Positions 11,421 to 22,348 of a stretch of 64,000 nucleotides of DNA are shown here, piece by piece (the stretch's first letter is position 1; each line of letters starts with the position of its first letter). The notes beneath the pieces are model-generated. The model saw only the letters and a list, made by a program, of their open reading frames with translations, did not search any database and was not told where the DNA came from. The translations under genes and the position numbers were made by a program. The stretch is from NCBI GenBank assembly GCA_026168455.1, contig CM047430.1, positions 26,926,735-26,990,734 on the forward strand, in the 5' to 3' direction. The stretch comes from Theocolax elegans. Its lineage: Eukaryota; Arthropoda; Insecta; Hymenoptera; Cerocephalidae.

Positions 11421-12539
11421 ATATTTTTTTTTTATTTTTTTTTTAAATTTATCAACTATGGCCAACATATTGGTAATAGTTTACAAAAGGTAAGATAGTA
11501 ACTATTGCCAATATTTGGCAAAGATATGGGCGGTTGTACGTTTGGAGATATGTTGGCAATACATTGCCAATTGTCACGGCAACATATTGGCAATATGTTT
11601 GCAATAGCTATTGCCCATTGCTCGGCAATATAGTCGCAATAGTTTATATTTTTACGCGGGCTGTTAGCGAATGGTTTAATTGGTCTTAACGAGATATATT
11701 TCTTGATTGTTTCATAAAATTGTTTTCACTTATAAATTGACGAGGTTTATCATTCTTGGTTTTGTTAATTGAAATTAGATACTTGTCACCAAGATTTTCA
11801 ATATCTTGTACCTTAAAATTACTGATTTCATAACATCTGAGGGCTTCGCAAATGCCGAATACAAGAATGACCTACAATTATTACAAAAATAAGAATATAA
11901 ATTAAGAAAATAATTAATAAAAGTGAATATAAATAATAACCTTTGTAGCCAAATATGTAAAGTCTGGAGCAATCGTCATAAAATCAACTAGTTCATTCCA
12001 TTTCAATACTAAGGACTTTTTAGCTTTATATCCTTTCAAATTCTTTTTAACAAAAGTTATTTATTTATTATAGGTATTTAAAGTCTTCTATAGCGTCGAT
12101 CATATGCTCCTTAAAGTAGACGGTTTCAGCTTTTTACTTATTTCTTTAAAATACACAACTAAGTTACTTTTATCCGAACTTGACAAAGAATGTTTATGTT
12201 CAATTTGTCACTTTTTATACGTTTCGTAGACTAGAACGTACCTATCTGCCGATTTCTTTGGCAACATTTCTGTTTGGATTATTAATTGCACCTCGGCATC
12301 GAAATTCTAAAAATTTCCTTTTCTTCTGCTGACTTATCTTCCTCATCTGTGAATTCATCAGATGAAATCGTTTTGTTCATTTTCTGATTAAATTTTTTTG
12401 ACTTGTAATTATCATTAGATACGGAAATACTGATACGTCTAAAGAATATGTCAAAACAAAAGATATGCATCGATGCACAAAAGTTAGACTTTGTGCTGTG
12501 AAATCGACAAGGGAAGTGCGTACTTTCGACCGAGATATA

Positions 12540-12690
12540 AAGAAATAGTATATTACACACCTAGGGAGGTAAAGTATTGGTCAGTCCATAGCACATGTAA
12601 ATTGGCACCTGAGCCGAAGGCGAGGGTGGCAAACATGTGCTATGGGGTGACCATTTTACCTCCCGTGGGATGTATACTATTTTTCACCAC
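12540..12690. repeat. GC-richer hairpin with ~55-bp arms
   Basis: The left arm holds GAAATAGTATA...GGGAGGTAAAGT...CCATAGCACATGT and the right arm its imperfect complement ACATGTGCTATGG...ACCATTTTACCTCCC...TATACTATTTTTC. The loop (about 12600-12630) is GC-rich. Sequence to the right (12695-12770) includes GGCCGAAAATAACTC, which recurs at about 33886 and 35596. Confidence 0.65.
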
Positions 12691-13186
12691 CAGTAGGCCG
12701 AAAATAACTCATTCCTTTTTCGGTGCCGGGAGGGAATGTGGTACTTTCGGTCTACGTGTGGTGAAAATTAATTTTTGAGATAAATATTAAATTAAAAATT
12801 AATTCTATAAATATGAAAAAAGATACAAAAACCTTAACAAATAAATAATATTTAAATTACAATCTAAATTGTAATAGTTTATTTTCCTCCCACAAATATA
12901 TCTGTACATTATATTGTACTTATTGTACAGACGGTAATGGTAGAATTTTTTCAAAATTAATAAGTGTTTTAAGTCGATGCGCGATTCAATACTGAATACC
13001 GCGGAAAAATATAATATTTTTATTAATATATATTTTTTAAATATTCATTAATAATTTAAACAGTATGTGTAAAATGTGTGGAAAAATTTTTATTATTGTT
13101 GAACTGAAAAGTACTTTTGAAAACATAATGTTAAATTACTTAAATTACAATTATGTAATTGAACGAATTTTTATTAAAACTAGAAT

Positions 13187-13455
13187 TAACCATCCGACCT
13201 CCGCGCGCTCTTGCGTTTTTTAACAGTCATTATTTGAAATATTACGCTATCTTATTTACTTAAAACAACAATTTTTAATAATATATTTATTCATGATTAA
13301 TTATACTCCTATTTTGTCAAGAAAATTCAAACATTACGTTTTTCCCGCGCTGTCAAATCTAACCTACAATGTTTTAGACGCATGCGCAAAACGTAAACCA
13401 ATCAAATAGCCGTTTCACTTGGCTTCATAACATCCGGCAATCACTTTTTTATGTA
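13187..13455 (-). repeat. Promoter-like dispersed repeat, copy 1 (inverted)
   Basis: The reverse complement of this stretch matches 34310-34572 and 36016-36287 along its whole length with moderate divergence. It contains an inverted CCAAT box (ATTGG on the minus strand), a GCGCATGCG core like an NRF-1 site, and a CGCGCG-rich end. No gene starts next to it in this window. Confidence 0.75.
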
Positions 13456-14106
13456 AGGATACCAAACAATATTAGTTAAGTGTAATATTATTACTGAAAA
13501 AACCATAATTATTGCATTTTTTAAATAATTCATATAAGGATATTGATTATTTCAGAAATTTCACGCTACGTATTGACAATTTCGCCAATTGAATAATTTC
13601 GCCATTTTAAGACAATTACTTAGCGCTTATACGCTGGCGTGTTATAAAAATTTGAATTATTTTATTAAAAATAGTCTGTGACACAAGATCATGCCTAAAT
13701 TTATACATTAACTGCCTTCGGTTAACTCTTAATGTAATGTGTGTTTAAATTATTTATTGCTTGCTTACTATTTATTCATTTATTTCTTTAAATAACTGCA
13801 GTTGATTATGGATATTTTGAATCAAACAAATATATTTTCTTTATATGTTTAAAAAAATACCCAATAAAATGATACTCTTAAAACAAGCAATTCAATTATT
13901 TAATTCAATAAAAAATTTCATTAATTTAAAAAATGTATTTAATTGAAAGTGTTTCTTTTATATAAGTACATATTTGCTTAAAATGCTAGAATGGTTTGTT
14001 AAATATATTAAATAAATTTTTAATTTAACAAAATGCATTATGTTAATTAATGTTACTTTGAAACATTAAATTAATGCAAATATATAATTAATTTAAGTAA
14101 ACATTT

Positions 14107-14297
14107 CGATGGCTCCAATCCGAAAGGTCTTATCTCGCGAAATAAAATAGAAAGGTCTTATGTCGCGAAACATTATTATTTATATATTATTTATATATTA
14201 TATTATTGTTATTAGTCCGACATTATTAATGTTTCCACTACTAATTGTAAATTAAAAATTTTCATTTGAGATAAGACCTTTCGGATTGGAGCCATCG
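14107..14297. mobile_element. Short MITE with ~30-bp terminal inverted repeats
   Basis: CGATGGCTCCAATCCGAAAG plus GTCTTATCTC at 14107 is exactly complemented by the sequence ending at 14297. The left side also has a second internal copy of AAAGGTCTTAT. Total length is 191 bp and it is non-coding. Target duplication is uncertain because the ends lie in a palindromic ATCGAT context. Confidence 0.8.
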
Positions 14298-14811
14298 ATT
14301 TTCGTAACAAAATTGTATATGGGTTGATAAAAATATTTTATCCGTCTATTATTTCATTGAATCAAATAAATAATTTCTTACGCTTAATATTATTTTTATT
14401 CAAATTAAGAAACTTGATTTTATAAAATCAAAAAAGTAAATTTTTTTAATGAACGGTTTCTTGTTATATAATTTTACTAAGACAATTAAGTAACTTTTAA
14501 AAATAATTTTTTAAATTAAACAAATATTTTTTAAAGCGAATTTGCTATAGATGTAATTATATTTTATTATTTCTATGAAGTTCAAACTTATTTTAACTAA
14601 ATTAGAATTTGTCGTTTAATAAATAATATTAGTAAAATAAAATCTTAGTAAAATAATATTAGTAAAATAAAATTAGTAAATAATTTTACTTAATTAAAAT
14701 AATTTTTTTTCAGTTTAACACTTTATTTAATTAAAACATATAATTAATATTTTAATAATATTCTTATTTTTTAATTTCCTAATTATTAAAAAAATTTCTA
14801 TTTAATTGAGT

Positions 14812-14833
14812 CATTTATTTATTTATTTTTAAG
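14812..14833 (-). repeat. 3' TAAA-repeat tail of the LINE
   Basis: ATTTATTTATTTATTTTT on the plus strand, which reads as AAATAAATAAAT at the LINE's 3' end. It lies about 100 bp after the ORF2 stop codon (14934-14936). Confidence 0.6.
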
Positions 14834-17165
14834 GTTTATTCACTTACATTGATACATTATATATGAATATAGTACATTTGAAATGAAGTATTGTAACTGA
14901 TACATTGAAACAAATAAGATATTTAAAACGTTATTATACATATAATTTACATTTTTTTAAGAAAGAAAAAACATAAAAATAAGCGTCTGAATAAGGTTTA
15001 GTAAGTAACATTTCTATATTTAAAGGAAGGTAAAAACCTATATTGGATAATTTTTTGATTAATTTTTTTCTTTGAGATTTATATAATTTGCATTGCCAAA
15101 CCACGTGATTGAGGTCTTCGTTGTAGAAGGAGCATTTACATAGTGGATTAGATATTATGCCGATTCTGCTTAGTGAATCTGCTAAGTGGTAATGGTTAGA
15201 CCTACAACGGTTTATGGTTGTGACAAAGTCTCTTTTGAAGTTTTTGTGAAAAAACCAAGGTTATTCATTACTGTTGAGGTAAATTTCGAAATATTGCTTT
15301 CCTCTAAAAAGACCCTCGTCAGTGACATTTTTGTTGGTAACAATATCAGCTTGTTCTTTAAAAGAATAAAGATGATCAGAAGAAGGTATTTGAGGCATAT
15401 TGGTTTCCCTGTTTACACTAATACTTTTAGCTAGGAGGTCGGCTTCTTCGTTATCTTGAATGCCAATGTGAGACGGGATCCAATAAAAGAAAATATTGTT
15501 GTTAGGGTTGTTGTGAATAAAAAGTAAGTACTTTTTTTTTAATTTCAAAAATTATAGCGTTAGTTTTGATGTCCATTTTGGGAAAGCTTAAACCGTGTAA
15601 AGCGCTCAAAGAATCTGTAAATATTGGAACGTCTATTTCTTTTTTAGTTAAGGCAATATTCAAAGCGTCATGCAATTGCAGCACATTCGGCAGTAAAAAT
15701 AGAGGAAAACTTGTTTAGACTTTTTTTAATGTACAATTTCAACTCAGGACAAATGCAGGCGGATCCTACCCAATTTTTGTCGGGAATTTTACTACCATCC
15801 GTATATAAAATTAAGGATTTGTTGTCAAGTAGAAAGTTATTTAAATGTAAATTTGGACAAGGAGATTCTTTGAGCTCTTTATCGAGTTTAGTATTTATAG
15901 GGATGGAGGTATATGCAACTTGATAATCATAGTCATAGATATTTTGATTTGTTAAGAGACTTGAAGTAGTATTAGTATCAAAGAATTCTTTGATACAAGT
16001 AGCGAGTAAGCTATGCTTGTTAGAGGTGTTTTTTTTACTTATATTATAATTATATTTAATCGATAAACTAACTAGAGTGTTGTTGGTGCAAATAGTTTTA
16101 GTTAAGAAGCATTTACATAAAAAAGAACCGCATTCTTTAATGGGATGAAGTTTTGATTCGGCTAACAAAATATTTTTAGACGTGCTTATACGGTAGCCAA
16201 GGGCGAGACTTATTGCACAGTATTGAATGCTCACCAGTTTTCTCCTAAATTTCTTGTAATTAGGATAGTAAATAAATAGACCATAATCTAATACAGAGCG
16301 AATATAACTCTTGTAGATAATCATTAAAGTATGGGGGTCAGATCCCCACCAAGTTCCGCGTAGGAATTTATTATGTGTGTAGCGAATGACAATTTGAAGT
16401 CAAAATATACTCTTTGGAATTTAATTGAATCGATTGATTTTATAGAATGATCTTTAATTTTGATTTCCGATATGCCGAGAATAATTTTTTTGTTATTAAA
16501 ATGAATAAAAGTAGATTTAGTGGGAGACAAGTTGAGGCCAATTGCAGACAGTTTACTGTCGATAATTTTGATAGATTTATCTATTAAATTCTTTCCTCTT
16601 TTGTTTGACTTAAATTTTGTATATAGGGCCAGATCATCGGTGAATTGAGAAATAGCCACATTCCTAAGAATACTTTCCGTTACAGAAGATACATAAATAA
16701 TGTAAAGAAGGGGACTCAATACACCCCCTTGCGGTACGCCTTTACAAACTAGTCTGGGATCGTTTTGAGAGCTTTCCGTATATATAAGTCTATTGAAAGT
16801 AATATGTTTCATAAATTTTCTTATATTAATTGAGCAACCAATAGAGGAAAGTTTAGCAATTAGTATATCAATGTTGACATTATCGAACACACCTTCGACA
16901 TCTAAGAACACTGTAAAAATTTCTTTTTTTTCTTTAAATGCGTCCTCTATTTTTAAAGAAAGGTTGACTAAATTGTCTGTACATGCTTTGCCTTTTCTAA
17001 AGCCGAATTCGCTATTGGGAAGTAAATTGTGGTGTTCAACCCACCATTGTAGTCGGTTTTTTACAAGAGTTTCTAGGAGCTTACACAGACAAGAGGTGAG
17101 CGATATTGGTCTGAATGAAATACAGTCCGATTTTTTAATGAAATGAATATAAAACTTTTTCCAGC

Positions 17166-17179
17166 TGTCTGGATAATCA
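17166..17179. repeat. 14-bp target-site duplication, left
   Basis: TGTCTGGATAATCA, repeated exactly at 18571-18584, flanks the 1391-bp insert in the LINE RT region. The duplicated bases code for part of the DYPDSW motif of the RT on the minus strand. Confidence 0.9.
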
Positions 17180-18570
17180 ACTTGGCGGAAATCCGTTCTC
17201 AGATTTCCTGAGTTGGGTGAGGGTGAGTGACTCGGCCCCCAATTCCGAGAGTCCGATATATACCTCCTACGATAGTGGAGGAAGAGGATTGCCACAAGTG
17301 CGCCTCAAAATCGAGCTGTTTCGTCGAGCCTATGTCGGCGATTCACTGTTTAATTTGTTATATTTGGTTCACTAACACGCTTAGTTTGTCGAAGATATGC
17401 TGTTAATGATTATTCTATTCATCTGGGCGACTTCGTCAAGGGAGACTCTACTTAGGGATGAAGGGACGGCCGCTAAATTAAAGTAGATACCCCTCGGGGT
17501 GTACTACTACGTGTAGCGTCAAAATGCTGAGGCGGGCCTCTCGAGGTCCGTCTTGGAGCACATCCGGACCGACGTAGTTTCTCATCCAGACGATAAAAGT
17601 TGCTGAGATGTCTCACAGAAGGGTGTCCCTTTCATCAAAAGAGATCCTTGTGTATAAAGCTAGTAAGTCGATTTGTGGTATACTTCCGAACTGAAGACTT
17701 TGCATAAGGTGAGATGTTAAGCACCATAGCGTACAAACCTTCTTGGTTTGTACGCTTTTTTCTCTTTCAAGGGATTTTCGAATGGTATCCCTTGGAAGGC
17801 TTGTGGAAGGATTGTCGAATGTTTATCCTTCACAAGCTATAGCGTACAAGACTACCGGCTTGTACGCTTTTTTCTCTTTCAGGGGATTTTTCGAATGGTA
17901 TCCCTTAGAGAGTTTGTTAAGGGAGTGACGAATGCTTTACCCTTCACGAACGTTCGAACGTTAGGCCACCTACCGCAAAACCTCCCCGGGGATCCGGGGA
18001 GTAATAGAAAGATGTGCTTCGGCATGTCGACAGTTGGACCAGGATAATTTTACTCTGGTACGCAGGGACTGGGAACCGAGCCCCACGTTGGCGTACCTCT
18101 GAGTGAAAGTGAAACGCCAGCGTGTTCCCAGTATTGGGTTGGACTCTGCGGGGTATGTGGTTGCAAGCAGGCTTGACGGGTGAAGCGAAGTTGACCCGGA
18201 TGCCGCTTATGGACGAAAGCGGACGACGGCGGTGAGTTAAACACCGCCGCATTCACACCGAGAATTACGACTCTAGGCTAGCCGTCGCAAGGCGGTGGGC
18301 CCTCGTAAGGAGTTTCGGTACACTGTTTTTAAGTGGCCTCAGATCGCGGTTAACCAATCCCAAAGGCGACTCTTGACGACTTTCGTAACTCAAAAAGTTA
18401 TCGAATTGTCGAATCGAATTCGAAGCTCTTGGGACCATTTAGAACAAAGCTACTTGGATCCTGAGGGGTTGCCAAAGTCGAATGACGGAGGAACCAGGGC
18501 GATCAAATACTGTCAGCTAGACGGTGCAATGTTGCCCTATGGAAAGACTCTAAAACAGTCATAGAATACA
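17180..18570. mobile_element. 1.39-kb structured retroposon of unknown class
   Basis: It is bounded by a perfect 14-bp target duplication and inserted into the LINE ORF2. Compared with its surroundings it is clearly richer in G+C and has no credible protein frame. It contains many short stems: GCGGT...CCGCTT/AAGCGG near 18200, CGGCGGTG...CACCGCCG at about 18227-18250, and the two 110-bp direct repeats at 17727-17950. No poly(A), terminal inverted repeat or LTR is evident. The long target duplication argues for target-primed reverse transcription of a structured non-coding RNA, for example a SINE-like element or an untranslated piece of a non-LTR element. I could not match it to any rRNA or tRNA. 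Confidence 0.7.
17727..17950. repeat. Two ~110-bp direct repeats with small hairpins
   Basis: Copies at about 17727-17838 and 17839-17950 share TAGCGTACAA..., TTGTACGCTTTTTTCTCTTT, TCGAATGGTATCCCTT and ATGCTTTA/TTTATCCTTCAC. Each begins with a hairpin (GCGTACAAACC-TTCTT-GGTTTGTACGC and GCGTACAAG...CTTGTACGC) followed by a T run. The loop and stem of copy 2 differ from copy 1 at paired positions. Confidence 0.8.
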
Positions 18571-18584
18571 TGTCTGGATAATCA
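18571..18584. repeat. 14-bp target-site duplication, right
   Basis: TGTCTGGATAATCA, exact copy of 17166-17179. Confidence 0.9.
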
Positions 18585-18873
18585 TTGCTAGAATACATAT
18601 AATTATAAATATCTAAAAGAAGTAATTCATATTTAAAATTACGGTTTTTAAGAATAAAAAAACTTATGCCATCCATACCAGGAGATGATTTTATTTGTTT
18701 GTAGTCTAACGCAAGGTTAAATTCAGCAAAGTTAAAGGGTACATCGAAAAATTCGTTATTTTGACATGAGGGAAGCTTATCGAGGTCCGTTGACAGCCAA
18801 GGTGGACTCAGTTTATCGAGAGTTTTGTTGATTGTGATATCAGATTGTAGGTGTTGAGTGTAATGCGTAGGAG

Positions 18874-19113
18874 AAATTTGTACCCATATTTATTTTTTTA
18901 AAATTTACATTTTCTCCAGACGAAATGCAGTCAGCACGTACATTTCCAGGCAAAATGATGCAGTCAGCACGTACATTTCCAGTACGGAAATTTAGATTTT
19001 CGGCAAAAATTCTGAAATATGCTATTTTTTAACTTTAAAAGTTCTCGTAGCTAGTGTACAATGTTTTTATAGATAATTAGATCGACTAGTTCCATTGAAA
19101 ATTTCCATTTTTT
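18874..19113. mobile_element. 240-bp insert in LINE ORF2, 7-bp TSD
   Basis: GTAGGAG stands on both sides (18867-18873 and 19114-19120). Removing the insert and one copy restores the in-frame linker LPPTHYTQHLQSD of the LINE. Inside, GCAGTCAGCACGTACATTTC occurs twice, 35 bp apart. There are no clear terminal inverted repeats and no coding capacity; class unknown. Confidence 0.65.
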
Positions 19114-20006
19114 GTAGGAGGCAGATATAATTCTTTTAATCGATCACAGTCAAAATCCCACCATGGGACTGGATTTTTAGATTTCTTCTTAAAAAAATCA
19201 CTTGAAAAAAATTGGTCGTATTGATTATTTAATTGCTCTTCAAAAAGATCCCAGTTAGTTTTTAAGGTATTCAGTTTAAAGGATTTTTTTTGTATAAAAA
19301 AATTTTTTTAACTAAATTTAATCGATCAATTTGATCGTTAACATCAAGCAGAAAATGTTAAATCAAGATTTGATTTTGAACCATTATACAGGTTAATGTG
19401 AGTGTTTGAATTATAATTGTGTAAAATTAAGTTGTGATCTTCAATAGCGTTAGCAAGTTTAGCACACCGTTGCCTTCAGTAAAACGCGAATTCTAGTATG
19501 TGTTGTGCGCGTTAAAGTAGCCTACAAAAATACTATTATTTTTATCAATATTATTAATGAGAGAGTTCCGACAATTTTGTGAAAGCGAATGACCTGGGGC
19601 TCTGTAGCAGATGTATAAATTTAAGAATAATGAGAGATTATTTAAACATATACCGCATATTTCTATTGAGATATCGGGCGTAGTTATATTATTAAGTTCA
19701 ACAAACGCTAATTTATTGCGAACGAAAATTATAATGCCACCTCCTCTTGCGTGGTATCGATCCTTACGGTACAAAACAAAGCCAGGTAATCGAAATGTGT
19801 CCTTTTCAGTAAGCCAAGATTCCACACAAATTATGATATCAAAGTCATTACATATACGCTGAAGTTCATGAAAACGTTTAGATAGGCTTCTGATATTCCA
19901 AAAAAAAATTTTATGTTTTTACTATAAGTTGTATTTTGATAAGACATGATAAGGTGAAAAAGTTATTTTTATATATATTTTTTTAGTTTTCGTTAATTTT
20001 GTTTAC

Positions 20007-21254
20007 TTATTTATTTTTTTTTTTTTGAGACACAATTTGGTCATCCATTATGCATGATTCTTCACTAGAGGAATAAGGAGTTTCTTGAATCTTATGATTG
20101 TCAAGATGTTTTAAAATTCGTTTGATACGATTTCTTAGGTTTTTATGAATTTCGTAGCTGGATACTTCGGTGAGAAGATTAGACAGAACCGGAATATCAT
20201 CGGTAAACTTAGAGGCAGCCTCTAGAATTTTTGAATTATCATAAGTAATTAGTAGAAAGTTTGAAATTGCTTCGAAGTTTAAAGATATGTCACATTTTGT
20301 AAATATTTCTTTGGAAGGCTCGAGCTGAGCTTCGATTTGTTCTATAGTGTAGGTATTTTTTTTGTACATTTGCGTTTATTGTTTTTTTTAAATGGCTATA
20401 CTGTCATTGTTTTCTTTCGATATTGAATCTTCAACACTTTCTGATGAAATAGAAGAGAAGGTTAGAGATTGAGGCATTGATCTTTTTGGGGTTACTGGAG
20501 GCGACATGATATTCGTTTTCTCGGGCAGTGGTGGATAGCTGGAGGATGGCGTTTTATCAATCTGGTCCTTGGCTTGAGGAAGTTCAGATGAATTAATTTC
20601 CAATATATTGGTTGAATTACGAGAGGCAGATTCGTTGTTTTTGCAAAATTGGTGACGTGCCCTTCTTCGCGACACAAGAAACACGTGAGCATTTCTGTTG
20701 ATAGGTAAATCCAGTACACCATGTCATCATAAGTAATATGTATAGTGTTTCATGTAACTTTGGTATGTCTTCTGGAGCGATATACATTTGTCTACGAAAG
20801 ATTAGCACGTGTGCGTATCGAGGATCGCTGATGCCAGCTCTTATGAAAGAAATTTGCGACGTGGATTTGATGTTTACTTTTGCCAGTTCGTTTAAAATGA
20901 CGTGGTGGGGAATAATCGGACATACATTTGATAATATAATTCTCTTTGATTTCGAGATTAAAGGCCTAATTTCTACTAAGTGATTGTTGATGTTTACTGA
21001 AGTTCGTTTATCAGTCAATTTATTTGCTAATTCCTTTGTGTTGAAGTATACATAAACTCGACTGTGAGAAATTCTTGATACAAATCTTATGTTTTTTATT
21101 CAACTAATTTACTAATAAAAACTGTGTAATCTTGTATAGTAATTCCTTCCACTGAATCCAAAACTATTGCTTGTTCTTTGGTTGGAAACTGAGATTGTTC
21201 TGCGACTTGAACGTAAGAGACGTTGGGTATTGCATTCTGTCTATTATGAGTCAT
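20007..21254 (-). pseudogene. LINE ORF1 (RNA-binding / CCHC zinc-knuckle protein)
   Basis: A plausible ATG at 21254 opens MTHNRQNAIPNVSY. The ORF then runs through VSRISHSRVYVYFNTKELA, EIRPLISKSKRIILSNVCP, IIPHHVILNEL, SFIRAGISDPRYAH, FRRQMYIAPEDIPKL and a CCHC finger beginning CFLCREEGH. After that comes a Pro/Ser-rich linker with PLPEK, and a C-terminal helical part (20369-20007). This layout is typical of ORF1 of insect I/Jockey LINEs. One in-frame stop near 21080 and at least two frameshifts near the zinc finger (about 20720-20640) break it. Confidence 0.75.
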
Positions 21255-21267
21255 GATAGATGGTAAA

Positions 21268-21292
21268 AGAGTGCCTCAAAAAGAGGCACTCT
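21268..21292. other. Perfect 10-bp hairpin at LINE 5' end
   Basis: AGAGTGCCTC, a 5-nt A loop, then GAGGCACTCT, 14 bp upstream of the ORF1 start on the minus strand. It is probably a 5' UTR structure of the LINE. Confidence 0.7.
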
Positions 21293-21626
21293 AGGTCTTA
21301 AAACGAACTGATTCTATATAAAAAGGCACTGTATACCACTAAACGCACAATTAACTATGCTCTAATTGTAACAATAATAATGGAATTTGCGAGCACAAAT
21401 TCGTAAACATGTCTGCTTCCTACGAAGGCTCAGACCAGACTCCTGAGTCATTTATGTCAGTTTTACTTGAATGATGTGGAATTACCAAAAGCACTAAAAA
21501 TATTTGTTCAAAAAATAATTTATCTGATTTTTACATAATTATTCAACTCTTTGCAATAATTTTGCAAATTAATTTTTTTGATTACAATATTTTTAAATTC
21601 TGTTCCATTCAAATGGATTAGAATGA

Positions 21627-21992
21627 TTACAATGTATTATATGAATTTTAATCGGCATTAACGAGCTAAATTGCGTTAATCAATATTTTCTCAAATATTG
21701 CACAAAACCCTCTTTATTAGCAACTTACTTGCATATCGCTAAGTCTTAAATGTTGCCAGATGTATTAGAAAATTAAGTAAGGCAACTGCCCGGTGAGCAG
21801 GAGACCGTCGGTTCGATCACGAACTGGGAACGTTGATTTGTTTCTTTCTCGATCTTTCCTTAATTAATTTTCTACGTAGCGATATGCAAGTACGTTGCTA
21901 AAAAAAGAGAGTTTTGTGCAATATTTGAGAAAATATTGATTAACGCAATTTAGCTCGTTAATATCGATTAAAATTCATATAATACTTTGTAA
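21627..21992. repeat. Foldback element with tRNA-like core
   Basis: The left arm (about 21627-21760: TATTATATGAATTTTAATCG...GCTAAATTGCGTTAATCAAT...TGCATATCGCTA) is complemented by about 21860-21992. The core contains a tRNA-3'-half-like stretch at 21779-21832. The right edge abuts the CCCGCG element at 21993 exactly. Confidence 0.75.
21779..21832 (+). other. tRNA-like 3' half in foldback core
   Basis: GGTGAGCAGGAGACCGTCGG then GGTTCGATCACGAACTGGGA. The T-arm-like part has the B-box GGTTCGATC. The 5' half is degenerate (AAGTAAGGCAACTGCCCGGT). Confidence 0.5.
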
Positions 21993-22208
21993 CCCGCGTA
22001 AAAAAAATTATGTTTATCTAAACTTTATATAAAGTTAAAGTTTGGAGAAAGTTCATATCAACGTGTCCAACGCGACATTCCTAAACTTGGAAAAATGTTA
22101 ATTAAGCATTTATATAAAGTTTATACAAACTTAAAATAATGTCTTAGGTAAGATTAAAAATATTATTTTTGAACTTGTGAAATTTGAATTAATAATAATA
22201 AAAAAAAA

Positions 22209-22236
22209 ATTATTCCGAGATTCGAACCTCCGATTT
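22209..22236 (-). other. tRNA-like remnant in left arm
   Basis: CCGAGATTCGAACCTCCGAT on the plus strand is the complement of a tRNA T arm with B box (GGTTCGAATCT). Only this 3' part remains. Confidence 0.5.
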
Positions 22237-22348
22237 TATTTTTTATTTTATTGTTTATGTTATTAAGTTACATTCAGGTTATAAAGTTGGAAACATGTTT
22301 CAATTGTTCTTTATAATCAAAAGTTAATATTATGATATAAACAATAAA

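Larger units (their letters stand above)
9715..11660. mobile_element. CCCGCG-ended element with tRNA-like arms, TSD CT
   Basis: Inverted arms of about 320 bp run from CCCGCGTAAAAATATAAACT at 9715 and end with the complement at 11660. CT flanks both ends (9713-9714, 11661-11662), and removal restores the recombinase reading frame. Each arm has a run of TTGCCAATA-type short repeats and, facing inward, a tRNA-like sequence. A second element (10151-11337) sits inside the core, so the element was about 757 bp before being hit. It is non-coding and non-autonomous. Confidence 0.85.
8045..12386 (-). pseudogene. Crypton-type tyrosine recombinase gene, broken and split by two insertions
   Basis: Read on the minus strand, the pieces give a tyrosine recombinase of the Crypton / KIAA1958-like kind. 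The N-terminal part (12.39-11.94 kb) includes a KKSADRYVLVYETYKKW-like helix whose W codon is now TGA, then FVKKNLKGYKAKKSL and APDFTYLATK. A 69-bp GT-AG intron (11940-11872) follows, then VILVFGICEALRCYEI with the first catalytic Arg, and SINKTKNDKPRQF. At 11660 it is cut by one element and resumes at 9712 with GRNKIGEIPQTI and CFRRTGATLLSDSG. At 9509 it is cut by a second element and resumes at 8687 with WKLTNIAHG. A 113-bp intron (8661-8549) leads to YVENSMKNQEK. Several stops and frameshifts are present. The usual GHCFRRT box reads DDCFRRT, so the catalytic His is lost. Family identity is inferred from remembered motif patterns. Confidence 0.75.
12387..14811. other. AT-rich region with short repeats, no gene
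   Basis: Between the recombinase pseudogene and the LINE. It holds a GC-richer hairpin (12540-12690), a promoter-like dispersed repeat (13187-13455) and a small MITE (14107-14297), listed separately. The rest is simple AT-rich sequence with TTAGTAAAATAA-type short repeats near 14630-14680. Confidence 0.5.
14934..19947 (-). pseudogene. LINE ORF2: endonuclease - reverse transcriptase - RNase H
   Basis: Endonuclease (about 19.9-19.5 kb): FWNIRSL, ICVESWLTEKDTF, RGGGIIIFVR. The linker has PVPWWDFDCDR near 19.17 kb. RT: KSSPGMDGISF (18.68 kb), then FIKKSDCISFRPISLTSC, FGFRKGKACTDNL, motif A VFLDVEGVFDNVN, motif B GVPQGGVLSPLLY and motif C QFTDDLALY (about 17.3-16.4 kb). Motif C is usually FADD, but both aspartates are kept. 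RNase H (15.84-15.27 kb): LYTDGSKI, FTAECAAI, FTDSLSAL, WIPSHIGIQDNEEADLLAK, so all four acidic/His landmarks are visible. A C-terminal C-x-C...HVVWQC finger lies near 15.1 kb. Many frame breaks and two insertions make it non-functional. Confidence 0.85.
14812..21292 (-). mobile_element. I/Jockey-group LINE, nearly full length, dead
   Basis: On the minus strand the order is: a perfect 10-bp hairpin (21268-21292), ORF1 with RNA-binding and zinc-knuckle pieces (21254-20007), then ORF2 with APE endonuclease, reverse transcriptase and RNase H (about 19947-14934). A short 3' UTR ends in tandem TAAA repeats (14812-14833 region). An RNase H domain after the RT together with an A-rich simple-repeat tail is typical of the I/Jockey group. 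ORF2 is interrupted by inserts at 17180-18570 and 18874-19113, and both ORFs carry stops and frameshifts. Confidence 0.85.

Noticed and set aside
15186..17146. Plus-strand frames inside the LINE (for example 16793-17146)
   Set aside because: They are shadows of the minus-strand RT and RNase H reading frames, which carry clear catalytic motifs.
17180..18570. rRNA gene fragment
   Set aside because: The GC-rich structured look suggested 28S or 18S rRNA, but none of the conserved rRNA stretches I know could be found.
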